Positions 1 through 6,475 are shown, counted from the first letter of the stretch. The stretch: 7,461 nucleotides of DNA from Candidatus Latescibacterota bacterium (GCA_030629295.1 DAOVPH010000077.1:1-7461); one strand, 5' to 3'. Program-made: numbers and translations. Notes: generated from the letters alone by a model not told the origin.

Positions 1-7
1 GGCCTGA

Positions 8-18
8 CCCCCCCCCCC
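8..18. repeat. 11-base poly-C homopolymer
   Basis: An uninterrupted run of eleven C lies just inside the left edge, outside any recognised gene. Such runs are prone to replication slippage and to sequencing or assembly error, so the exact length should not be trusted. I see no gene in bases 1-116. Confidence 0.7.
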
Positions 19-102
19 ACCGGCGTGGGTAAGAAGACAAGATCAGGTTTGTCAAATCGCTTGTCCCTAATTTCCTTCACACTGCCCTCAAAAAGAGAGT
101 TT

Positions 103-119
103 TGACCTAACCCAGGTCA
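103..119 (-). terminator. weak hairpin at the stop of the S55 gene
   Basis: Read on the minus strand, the stop codon is the start of a perfect 6-bp stem (TGACCT / AGGTCA, 5-base loop). It is followed seven bases later by a run of five T. The geometry only loosely resembles an intrinsic terminator: the stem is short and the T-run is displaced. It is offered as a weak candidate for the end of the antiporter-S55 transcript. Confidence 0.25.
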
Positions 120-1916
120 TTTGCTCTCTCTGCTAACCTCAAGTGGGACAGAGTAGCTTCCGGAGAGGACAAAATCAGTTCCGATCTCCTTTTTTACAAT
201 GACCGTGCCGGTAACAGAGCCAATCTGGCCTGTCTGCTTTGAGGACTCCATAATCGCCAAGATCGACGCTGGCAGGGATGGCATCTCTCTGGCCTCAACG
301 GTTAGTCCCTTTTCCGGACGGAAAAGCTGCACGATTAAGGTGTTGTTTTTCTCCTCACTGTTCAGGATCTGGAGCAGGTGAGTCAGATTTTTAGGCCTAT
401 ACTTATCTGGGGCGCGTTTCTCCTCCCAGGCTCTATAGGTCCGGGCGTCGCCCACCCAGAGTAGGATTTTCCCCTCAGGCACATCTTCGGGGATTTGCAA
501 AGGAATTTTCCGAAAGAAACGCTGGCCAAGGTACTGTTCCAGCGTAACCGTTGCCTGGACCTCTTCTCCTGGTCTGACAGTTTTTTTGTCCACTCGCACC
601 CCCTTGATCCAGGCGGATCTTATCCTCTCCTGGACTTCAATGTCAAACCTCACATCCTTGATTCTCACCTTTTTGAATGGGTTCTGAACTATAGCGTAAA
701 GCGGAGAGAGCAGATGCAGACAGGTGTGGTAAACGGCCTGATGGCCGGAATAGAGATTCTGCAGCCGGAGATCAGGGTAACCCTCTATCTGGATGCACAA
801 TTGTGCCTCAATGGCGGCGTCACCACGGATTTTCTCGGCGACCAAGATTGTATTGTACAGACTGTAGAGGGTGAAGTAAGGGCACAGCTCACGGTCTCTG
901 ATCACCTGGAACTGGTATTTTTCCCTTTCAGAGGCAGAGCCAATCCGCACCACTACCGGAAGCATATCGGGCATCCGGCCCACGACCCCGGCAACAGCAG
1001 GGTAGCGGTCCTGCTGGATGGTCCCCAGAACCTGAGTCGCCGCCCCCAATTTGAAGGAGAAGGCTTGAGAGGGCATAACATCGTGGATATAAGCCCCGGT
1101 CATAGGAAAACTGGTGGAGCCGGAGAGAAACATCGGATGTCCAAAGGCAACCACCTGATCGCCCCGGCGATAGGTGAGGGTGCCAATGCCGGTGGCGTTC
1201 AGATCGCCGCCGACCAACTGCACCCCTAACGGAGAACCCGGCTCAAGGGTGAGATCGTCCGGCTGTTGCGCCGAAGTCCCGCCCCCTTGCAGGGGAATAA
1301 GTCCCCATTCAGCCAACTGCGGGGCCATCCGTTCAATAACCTCAGAGTCAAAACCGCTTAACACCAGGGGGGTGGCAATGGGTTTCAGAGTTGCCCCCTG
1401 GAGTCCTTCTACCTGGGGATTGGCCAGAGCGATCTCTTTGGGCACCAGAATGGCTGTTTGGGAAGAGGCCAAGGGATAAATCTGCTGGGGAAGGGAGCCC
1501 ATCTCTTCCTGCCGGCCTTCTCGCATCACATTTAGCATTTCGGCTATAGGGGTGATGCCGGCGATAGGCTCTTTGGCAAAAGACCAGGTGTAGGCCACCG
1601 CACCGATTAATTTGCCTTCCACATAGACTGGACTTCCGCTCATCCCAGCGATGACCTGACCTGTTCTGGCCAGTGCTCCTCCGGGCTTGCCGGAGAGTTT
1701 GGCTAAGATGAGGTCACTTTTGGCGTTCCAGTTTCTCAGCACCCCTAAGATCTCTACATCGAACTCCTCGATTCGGGTGCCCTGGAAGACGGTCTTTCCT
1801 ACCCCCTTCATTCCACGTTGAAGTTGGTCCACAGACATAATGGGAATCTCTGCCGAGTGGAGTGTGGGGGAGACCAACAACTGCAGAGCAGTTAAACAAA
1901 CCAGAAATGTACGCAA
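117..1916 (-). CDS. secreted SpoIVB-like peptidase S55 domain protein
   Basis: 599 aa; the start codon is TTG, chosen because an excellent AAAGGAGG site lies 6 bases upstream and the signal peptide begins there. Residues 1-22 form a signal peptide (hydrophobic core 4-15, likely cleavage after HSA22), so the protein is exported. The S55 hallmark GMSGSP is at 91-96, with Ser93 as the presumed nucleophile, preceded by IEEFDVEI (49-56) and followed by a GAVAYTW strand. A second conserved block, GIGTLT...VVAFGHP (243-261), carries the presumed catalytic His260. In Bacillus SpoIVB (from memory) the His block precedes the Ser block; here the order is reversed. Residues about 415-599 look like a beta-rich accessory domain. 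No PDZ domain is obvious. The family is clear; the actual substrate, and whether it is an active protease, are unknown. It is the second gene of an operon, 22 bases after the antiporter. Confidence 0.88.
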   Translation of the reverse strand: MRTFLVCLTALQLLVSPTLHSAEIPIMSVDQLQRGMKGVGKTVFQGTRIEEFDVEILGVLRNWNAKSDLILAKLSGKPGGALARTGQVIAGMSGSPVYVEGKLIGAVAYTWSFAKEPIAGITPIAEMLNVMREGRQEEMGSLPQQIYPLASSQTAILVPKEIALANPQVEGLQGATLKPIATPLVLSGFDSEVIERMAPQLAEWGLIPLQGGGTSAQQPDDLTLEPGSPLGVQLVGGDLNATGIGTLTYRRGDQVVAFGHPMFLSGSTSFPMTGAYIHDVMPSQAFSFKLGAATQVLGTIQQDRYPAVAGVVGRMPDMLPVVVRIGSASEREKYQFQVIRDRELCPYFTLYSLYNTILVAEKIRGDAAIEAQLCIQIEGYPDLRLQNLYSGHQAVYHTCLHLLSPLYAIVQNPFKKVRIKDVRFDIEVQERIRSAWIKGVRVDKKTVRPGEEVQATVTLEQYLGQRFFRKIPLQIPEDVPEGKILLWVGDARTYRAWEEKRAPDKYRPKNLTHLLQILNSEEKNNTLIVQLFRPEKGLTVEAREMPSLPASILAIMESSKQTGQIGSVTGTVIVKKEIGTDFVLSGSYSVPLEVSRESK

Positions 1917-1922
1917 GGATAG

Positions 1923-1930
1923 CCTCCTTT
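1923..1930 (-). promoter_or_regulatory. strong Shine-Dalgarno deciding a TTG start
   Basis: The minus strand reads AAAGGAGG, a near-perfect anti-16S match, 6 bases before the TTG at 1916-1914. It supports TTG as the true start of the S55 gene; the signal peptide would be lost from later starts. Confidence 0.85.
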
Positions 1931-1938
1931 CTGTGTTA

Positions 1939-2925
1939 TCAGGTAAAAAAGCGGAACATCAACAACAGGTAAAGACAATAGAAGCCAAACAGGATAGCTC
2001 CTTCCCAGCGGTAGATTTTGCGTCCAGTGGTACTGAACAGCACACACAGGCCCATAAGGAGGAGCATAAAGGGGAAGTCAAGCACCTGGGTTTGCCTTTG
2101 AATGGAAAGGGAGCGGACAAGGCTGGAGGCTCCTAAAACCCAGAACATATCCAACACATTAGCTCCGATAACATTGCCCACGCCCAGATCCCCATGCCCT
2201 TTGGCTATCGCCGTCAGGGAGGTGACATACTCCGGCAGAGAGGTTCCCACGGAGACTAAGGTGAGGGCGATAATCAACTCAGGCACTCCCAGCCAACGGG
2301 CTATTACTGCGGCATTCTGCACTAACAGGACGCTGCCTAAGCCCACGCTAATCCCACCAATGCAGAATCGCTGAATTGCAGAAGACTTTTGCCAGGAGCA
2401 CCGCTCTTCAGGTATTGTTTTTGATCCGTTATTTACTGCAGAATCGCGCTTTTCCCCGGAGTTCCGGAGGGAGTACCAGATATAGCATACCAGTCCGACA
2501 AGCAGAGTCAGCCCATTTAGCTGAGATAGTTGTCCGTTGAAAGCCAGCAGGGTGGCTGAGATGCCGGCAGCGAGCATAAATGCTCCCTGGCGCAGGGCCG
2601 GTTTCTTCTGCACGACCATTGGTCTGATGAGCACAGAAGTGCCAAGAATGAGGCCAATGTTACAGACAGCGGAGCCTATGGAATTACCCACAGCAGTCTC
2701 CGGGTGGTTCATTAAACTGGCGATGAAGGATACACAGAATTCAGGGAAAGTGGTAGCCACGCTCACGATGGTAGCCCCAATTACGATCTTGGGAACCCCG
2801 GTGGCTTCTGCTATGGTGATGGCAGAACCTACAAACCAGTCAGTCCCCCTGGTGATAATCAAGAATCCGGCTAAGAATAGGAGTATATTTACCCAAAGAG
2901 GTAAGGTCTCAAAAAACTGTTCCAT
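1939..2925 (-). CDS. calcium/sodium antiporter, CaCA family (YrbG-like)
   Basis: 328 aa, about the normal length for bacterial CaCA exchangers, with around ten hydrophobic membrane segments. The two inverted alpha-repeats are plain. Alpha-1 contains ATTFPE (57-62, Glu62) and GNSIGSAVCN (80-89). Alpha-2 contains GTSLPE (227-232, Glu232) and GNVIGANVLD (250-259). By analogy with NCX_Mj, Glu62 and Glu232 would be the central ion ligands, and the Asn89/Asp259 pair matches the asymmetric N/D pair of that protein. The family exchanges Na+ (or H+) for Ca2+ across the inner membrane; the ion pair here is inferred. A polar stretch at about 154-182 separates the two halves. The ATG start has AAGGAG (2935-2940) 9 bases upstream. 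It is the first gene of a minus-strand operon, with its own promoter at 2951-2979. Alpha-1 has ATT where GTS is usual. Confidence 0.92.
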   Translation of the reverse strand: MEQFFETLPLWVNILLFLAGFLIITRGTDWFVGSAITIAEATGVPKIVIGATIVSVATTFPEFCVSFIASLMNHPETAVGNSIGSAVCNIGLILGTSVLIRPMVVQKKPALRQGAFMLAAGISATLLAFNGQLSQLNGLTLLVGLVCYIWYSLRNSGEKRDSAVNNGSKTIPEERCSWQKSSAIQRFCIGGISVGLGSVLLVQNAAVIARWLGVPELIIALTLVSVGTSLPEYVTSLTAIAKGHGDLGVGNVIGANVLDMFWVLGASSLVRSLSIQRQTQVLDFPFMLLLMGLCVLFSTTGRKIYRWEGAILFGFYCLYLLLMFRFFT

Positions 2926-2950
2926 TGAAGGGTTCTCCTTGTTGTGTTCA

Positions 2951-2979
2951 AGAATAACGAAATTCTAATTCAATGTCAA
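2951..2979 (-). promoter_or_regulatory. sigma-70-type promoter of the antiporter-S55 operon
   Basis: On the minus strand a perfect -35 TTGACA (2979-2974), a 17-base spacer and a -10 TATTCT (2956-2951, 4 of 6 matches). The predicted start near 2944 gives a leader of about 20 bases, just long enough to carry the AAGGAG site. Spacing and position make this convincing. Confidence 0.75.
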
Positions 2980-3025
2980 GTGCAAACAGCAATCTTGCCA
3001 GATTAGCGTTCATGCGGGTTTCCTG

Positions 3026-3109
3026 TAGGGGCGCACCTGTGTGTGCGCCCCTAATTCGGGCAGACACATAGGTCTGCCCCTACATCAGGGCAGGCACGGT
3101 GGCCTGCCC
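3026..3109. repeat. array of three tandem palindromes (REP/MITE-like)
   Basis: Three hairpin units with centres 29-30 bases apart. Unit 1 (3026-3053) has an 11-bp perfect stem, unit 2 (3058-3079) and unit 3 (3088-3109) have 8-bp perfect stems, and all have 6-base loops. Stems share a GGGC...GCCC base but differ in the inner pairs (GCAC, AGAC, AGGC), with both arms changed together. Each right arm runs into CCCCTA or CCCCTAC. No T-run follows, so they are not plain intrinsic terminators. Similar GC-rich palindromes occur as dispersed intergenic repeats in many uncultured bacteria; that parallel is from general knowledge. They sit between the dehydrogenase terminators and the antiporter promoter. 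Confidence 0.75.
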
Positions 3110-3120
3110 CTACCTGAACC

Positions 3121-3161
3121 CAAAAAGCCCAACGGTGAGAGTTGTACTCCACTGCTGGGCT
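3121..3161 (-). terminator. intrinsic terminator of the deacetylase-dehydrogenase operon
   Basis: On the minus strand an outer 6-bp stem AGCCCA / TGGGCT encloses an inner stem GTGGAG / CTC-T-CAC with one bulged T and a 5-base loop. The 3' arm ends directly in TTTTT. This is a long, strong hairpin with an immediate T-run, placed about 45 bases after the dehydrogenase stop codon. Confidence 0.75.
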
Positions 3162-3164
3162 TCC

Positions 3165-3182
3165 AAAAGGGGCATTGCCCTT
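3165..3182 (-). terminator. secondary small terminator-like hairpin
   Basis: The minus strand reads AAGGGC-AAT-GCCCCTT followed by TT, about 22 bases after the dehydrogenase stop. Four GC pairs plus flanking weak pairs and a short T-run make it a plausible first, leaky terminator ahead of the stronger one at 3121-3161. Confidence 0.4.
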
Positions 3183-3204
3183 AAGCTCGTTGTCTAACTT
3201 TATC

Positions 3205-4224
3205 TCAGAATTCTACCATCACCTTAAGATTTCTATCTTTGTTCTCATCTGCCTCCCGGTATGCCTGGGGCAAGTCTCCAAATTTGAACCTGTTGGTGAT
3301 CATCTCCTCCGGGGTGATCTTACCCGAGTTGATCAGTTCAATGGCGGTTAAGAAATCTTCTTGCATATACATAAGTGTCCCTATCATCTCCAGTTCTCTG
3401 TCCTGAAGCAGTCCTATGGAAAGCGGGGGGCGTCCGCCGACGACCCCGACAACGATGATCCTCGAGCCTTTTCGGGCCGTCTGGATGGCCGTCTCTAAGG
3501 GTTGTTCTGCGCCCACGCATTCGAAGATCAGATCGGCACCATCTTTGCCGAATTCCTGGCTTACGGCGGTGGGAATATCCTGGTGATAGGCGTTGACCAC
3601 GCAGTCGGCCCCCAGTCTGCGGGCGGCTTTCAATCTAAAATCAACAATATCGGTGATCATCACCTTCGCAGCCCCCAGGCCCTTGGCCACTTGCATAGTC
3701 AGAAGTCCAATGGGTCCGGCGCCCAAGATGACGGCCGTGCTCCCTTCTTTTAGGGCTGCTTTTTTGACTGCATGCACCCCTACTGCTGTGGGCTCTACCA
3801 TTGCCCCTGCTTCAAAGGATATCTCATCAGGAAGGGGAATCACCTTCTGGGCGGGTACGGCGAAGAAGTTGCGATGGCACCCGTCGGTCTGAAATCCCAT
3901 CACCTTCAGGTTATCGCAGATATTATACTTACCGTGACGACAGGGATAGCATTTTCCACATACCAGGGAAGGTTCCACAGTGACCTTTCTGCCCGGGCTT
4001 AAGCCGACAACACCCTTGCCCACGGAGGCAACTAATCCGGCAAATTCATGCCCTTGGATTATAGGATAGGAGGTAAAGGGGTGCTTTCCCCGCCAGACAT
4101 GAATATCAGAACCGCAAACGCCGCAGGTCTTGACCTCAATCAGAACCTCTCCAGGTTTAACCTGGGGTTTGGGCACTTGGCTGAAAACGATCTTTCCTGG
4201 TTGTATCATCGTCGCTTGTAACAT
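3205..4224 (-). CDS. zinc-dependent medium-chain (polyol/threonine-type) dehydrogenase
   Basis: 339 aa, typical for MDR-superfamily dehydrogenases of the sorbitol/threonine/galactitol-phosphate type. The GroES-like N-terminal domain carries the catalytic zinc set Cys37 (GVCGSD, 35-40), His59-Glu60 (GHE) and Glu144 (EP). The structural zinc lobe is Cys89, Cys92, Cys95 and Cys103. The Rossmann motif GAGPIG is at 168-173, and Asp192 near the end of the second strand favours NAD over NADP. It should oxidise a secondary hydroxyl of a polyol, sugar or hydroxy-amino acid; the substrate cannot be assigned. The ATG start has GGAGG (4235-4239) 10 bases upstream. It lies 43 bases after the deacetylase gene on the same strand, so the two are probably co-transcribed, and a terminator follows. 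All metal ligands are intact. Confidence 0.93.
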   Translation of the reverse strand: MLQATMIQPGKIVFSQVPKPQVKPGEVLIEVKTCGVCGSDIHVWRGKHPFTSYPIIQGHEFAGLVASVGKGVVGLSPGRKVTVEPSLVCGKCYPCRHGKYNICDNLKVMGFQTDGCHRNFFAVPAQKVIPLPDEISFEAGAMVEPTAVGVHAVKKAALKEGSTAVILGAGPIGLLTMQVAKGLGAAKVMITDIVDFRLKAARRLGADCVVNAYHQDIPTAVSQEFGKDGADLIFECVGAEQPLETAIQTARKGSRIIVVGVVGGRPPLSIGLLQDRELEMIGTLMYMQEDFLTAIELINSGKITPEEMITNRFKFGDLPQAYREADENKDRNLKVMVEF

Positions 4225-4267
4225 GGGAGTGTAACCTCCGAGAAAGTGTTAAGTTCAACGGCGGATA

Positions 4268-4963
4268 TCACCAAGGCGTAGGATAGGTGTCGATTTTCTT
4301 AAATGCCTCTGCATATTTGACCCCGATATCAGCGCCTCTCATCAGAGCTCTTCCTGTTATTCGCTGCATCAAACTGCTGAGAAAATCTGTTCTCTGCTGT
4401 GAGACTTGGGCTTTCATGGCCGTTACTTTCTGATCAAAGGTATCGGTGATGTCCACACAGAAGGAATACTCGTCGAAACCTGTTATAATCTCGAATAGCC
4501 AGACATTGGGAGTATGCCATCTTTTGCCTAATTGCTTCTCCATGATCTCTTCTGCTGCCTGGTAGGCTGCTCCTGGGACTATGCCTTTAATCGCGTTATG
4601 GTCTTTGTGGGTGTCTTTGGAATGGGTGAGAATCAGATCCGGCCGATAATATCTTATCAATCTGATAGTCTCCTGGTATGTCCCTCTGTCGTTGGTGACT
4701 CCCTGACTGGGTTTATCTAAGATCACTCTTTCTCTTATCCCCAGTATTTTATCGGTCGCTGCTGTCTCTTTTTCTCTTTTCTGCTTCATTTTATCCTGTT
4801 CTTCCTTGCTTCGGGCAGCAGTGGCTCCATAGGTGTATGTTACCACATAAACAGCCTTACCAGCCTTACTGAGACGGGCGATAGTTGCCCCGCAGCCGAT
4901 TATCTCATCATCAGGATGGGCAGCGAAGACCAAGACCCGGTTGAATAAATCTTCTATCTTCAT
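4268..4963 (-). CDS. PIG-L/LmbE family zinc deacetylase
   Basis: 231 aa, normal for the family. The signature AHPDDE is at 15-20, giving the presumed zinc ligands His16 and Asp19 and the general base Asp18. The second motif HKDH (119-122) supplies His122 as the third ligand. This family removes N-acetyl groups from GlcNAc-containing substrates (MshB, BshB, PIG-L, chitobiose deacetylases); no signal peptide is present, so it should act in the cytoplasm. The specific substrate is unknown: no neighbouring bshA or mshA glycosyltransferase is seen, so a thiol-cofactor role is not supported. The ATG has AAGGAG (4974-4979) 10 bases upstream. It is the first gene of a two-gene operon with the dehydrogenase and is divergent from the UDP-GlcNAc epimerase, which hints at amino-sugar metabolism. 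Confidence 0.92.
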   Translation of the reverse strand: MKIEDLFNRVLVFAAHPDDEIIGCGATIARLSKAGKAVYVVTYTYGATAARSKEEQDKMKQKREKETAATDKILGIRERVILDKPSQGVTNDRGTYQETIRLIRYYRPDLILTHSKDTHKDHNAIKGIVPGAAYQAAEEIMEKQLGKRWHTPNVWLFEIITGFDEYSFCVDITDTFDQKVTAMKAQVSQQRTDFLSSLMQRITGRALMRGADIGVKYAEAFKKIDTYPTPW

Positions 4964-5007
4964 AGAGCAACATCTCCTTTTTCTTTAAGTTATCAAAGAC
5001 TTAGACT

Positions 5008-5023
5008 TGTTCACCCAAGAACA
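5008..5023. repeat. short dyad TGTTC-N6-GAACA
   Basis: A perfect 5+5 inverted repeat with a 6-base centre, within the predicted leader of the deacetylase operon, about 45 bases before its start. It could be an operator or a small hairpin. It is short enough to arise by chance, so this is only a candidate. Confidence 0.25.
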
Positions 5024-5053
5024 CAACTATTCACGGACACTGCCCAGAGCCTA

Positions 5054-5081
5054 AATATACAGCAAAATTCATCTTTCACAA
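5054..5081 (-). promoter_or_regulatory. candidate promoter of the deacetylase-dehydrogenase operon
   Basis: The minus strand has TTGTGA (5081-5076, 4 of 6), a 16-base spacer and TATATT (5059-5054, 5 of 6). The predicted start near 5047 gives a leader of about 83 bases. It is the best minus-strand match I found in the 4964-5199 gap, but weaker than the plus-strand promoter beside it. Confidence 0.45.
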
Positions 5082-5153
5082 GAAAAAAAGAGAGCTTTGC
5101 GTTGAAAATCAATGGCGAGAAGTCCACAGGACGGCGGATATGAGGATTTTGGG

Positions 5154-5182
5154 TTGACTTTTCCATTTATATATTTTATATT
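5154..5182 (+). promoter_or_regulatory. sigma-70-type promoter of the epimerase gene
   Basis: TTGACT (5154-5159), a 17-base spacer and TATATT (5177-5182), each 5 of 6 to consensus. The predicted start near 5189 leaves a leader of about 59 bases to the ATG at 5248. The surrounding region is AT-rich. The same hexamers and spacing recur at 6552-6580. Confidence 0.7.
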
Positions 5183-5247
5183 TCGGTATTATTCTGAAGT
5201 TGAATGATCTTAACCTTAATCTGGTCTTCCAAAACCACAACAGCACT

Positions 5248-6351
5248 ATGGCTAATCTTAGGAAAGTTTTTCTCATCGCCGGTGCCAGACCGAATTTTAT
5301 GAAGGTCGCTCCCATCTGGGAGGAGATGAAGAGATACCCGGATCGGTTTCAGCCCGTCTTTGTCCATACCGGCCAACACTACGACGACCAGATGTCCCGG
5401 GTTTTCCTCCAGGATTTAGAGCTGCCCCAACCGGATATATACCTGGGTGTGGGCTCGGGGAGCCAGGGGGTTCAGACAGCCAGGATAATGATCGAGTTCG
5501 AGAAGGCGATGGACAGAGAGAAACCCGACTTGGTGATGGTAGTCGGGGATGTGAACTCTACGTTGGCCTGTGCGTTGGTTGCCGTCAAGATGTATGTCCC
5601 GGTCGCCCATGTGGAGGCTGGCTTGAGGAGTTTCGACAGGACGATGCCCGAGGAGATAAACAGGATTCTCACCGATCAGCTCTCAGATTATCTGTTCACC
5701 ACTTGTGAGCAAGCCAATGAGAACCTCAGCAGAGAAGGCATTGCGGGAAAGAAGATACATCTGGTGGGGAATGTGATGATACAATCTTTGCTGAGGTATC
5801 GCCAGGGGGCAGAGAGATCCCCTATCTTGGCAGAACTCGGTTTGAACAGAGGCGAATACTGTTTGCTTACGCTTCACCGGCCGTCAAATGTGGACCAAAG
5901 AGAAACATTTCAAAGAATATTAGAGGCTCTGGCCTGGATTCAACACAAGATAAAAGTTGTCTTTCCAGCCCATCCCAGAACGCAGAAGCAAATGAAACAG
6001 TTTGGGTTTGATAATGCAATGTCCCAATCGTCAAATAACCTTATGATTACTGATCCTTTCGGTTATCTTGACTTTCTCTGTCTGGAAATGAATGCTAAGT
6101 TCCTATTGACTGATTCAGGTGGGCTCCAAGAGGAAAGCACTTTCTTTGGCATCCCTTGTTTGACTCTAAGGGAGAACACTGAGCGGCCGGTCACTGTTAC
6201 TCAGGGGACTAATATCCTGGTTGGCACTGATCCGACGAGGATAGTCAAAGAAGCCCTGGACATTTTGAAGGGTAATGGGAAGAGAGGGGAAGTTCCTGAA
6301 TTTTGGGATGAGGGGGTAGCTCATAGGATAGTCGAGGTGCTTGTGGGGTGA
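5248..6351 (+). CDS. wecB: UDP-N-acetylglucosamine 2-epimerase (non-hydrolysing)
   Basis: 367 aa from the ATG, the usual length. It converts UDP-GlcNAc to UDP-ManNAc in the cytoplasm, feeding surface polysaccharide or glycan synthesis. Visible motifs: GARP (12-15), TGQH (41-44), GDVNST (100-105), HVEAGLRS (121-128), PEEINR (134-139), LHRPSN (209-214) and DSGGLQEE (289-296). Asp101, Glu123, Glu135 and His210 correspond to the catalytic acids and histidine described for E. coli WecB; the residue mapping is from memory. The frame stays open upstream to a TTG at 5200 (16 more residues). I prefer 5248 because family members begin a few residues before the first beta-strand and the extension is Asn-rich without similarity. 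Neither start has a clear Shine-Dalgarno site, unlike the minus-strand genes. It is transcribed alone, divergent from the deacetylase. Confidence 0.93.
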   Translation: MANLRKVFLIAGARPNFMKVAPIWEEMKRYPDRFQPVFVHTGQHYDDQMSRVFLQDLELPQPDIYLGVGSGSQGVQTARIMIEFEKAMDREKPDLVMVVGDVNSTLACALVAVKMYVPVAHVEAGLRSFDRTMPEEINRILTDQLSDYLFTTCEQANENLSREGIAGKKIHLVGNVMIQSLLRYRQGAERSPILAELGLNRGEYCLLTLHRPSNVDQRETFQRILEALAWIQHKIKVVFPAHPRTQKQMKQFGFDNAMSQSSNNLMITDPFGYLDFLCLEMNAKFLLTDSGGLQEESTFFGIPCLTLRENTERPVTVTQGTNILVGTDPTRIVKEALDILKGNGKRGEVPEFWDEGVAHRIVEVLVG

Positions 6352-6379
6352 AAGTCTTGATATTTCAACTATTTTTTCT

Positions 6380-6404
6380 CCCCCTCCCCTTCGTCCCCTC
6401 CCCC
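6380..6404 (-). other. four-tract G-quadruplex motif
   Basis: The minus strand carries four G-tracts of 5, 4, 4 and 5 bases with loops of 1, 5 and 1 bases (A, ACGAA, A). This meets the standard quadruplex pattern with four-layer tracts, a strong form. It lies about 30-50 bases downstream of the epimerase stop, in the DNA strand that is the template for plus-strand transcription. Confidence 0.6.
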
Positions 6405-6415
6405 AGGGGAGGGGA
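6394..6415. repeat. perfect 10-bp C/G-rich palindrome
   Basis: TCCCCTCCCC, a 2-base centre CA, then GGGGAGGGGA. The left arm is also the second half of the quadruplex tract, so hairpin and quadruplex would compete. No T-run follows on either strand, so it is not a normal terminator, although TTTTTT (6372-6377) precedes it. Comparable CCCCTCCCC/GGGGAGGGG palindromes are common dispersed intergenic repeats in uncultured bacterial genomes (general knowledge). Confidence 0.7.
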
Positions 6416-6445
6416 TATGTGATTTCTTACGAACTGATCAGAGTT

Positions 6446-6475
6446 GTAGGTTGGGTTGAGGCACGAAACCCAACA
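6446..6475. repeat. interspersed-type palindromic repeat (GTTGGGTT/AACCCAAC)
   Basis: A perfect 8-bp stem, GTTGGGTT (6450-6457) and AACCCAAC (6467-6474), with a 9-base loop. The flanks (GTAG before, A after) match the layout of a dispersed repeat I recall from cyanobacterial and other genomes. That identification is from memory and needs a search. It is non-coding here. Confidence 0.55.

Noticed and set aside
495..1229. Plus-strand open frame of 244 codons
   Set aside because: It lies wholly antisense to the S55 gene, has low-complexity, unrecognisable protein sequence and no ribosome site; the opposite frame has clear family motifs.
2537..2968. Plus-strand open frame of 143 codons
   Set aside because: Antisense to the antiporter, whose alpha-repeats are unmistakable; it also runs through the antiporter promoter.
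3026..3109. CRISPR array
   Set aside because: Only three units, each itself palindromic with diverged stems, and no constant repeat separated by unique spacers; no cas genes.
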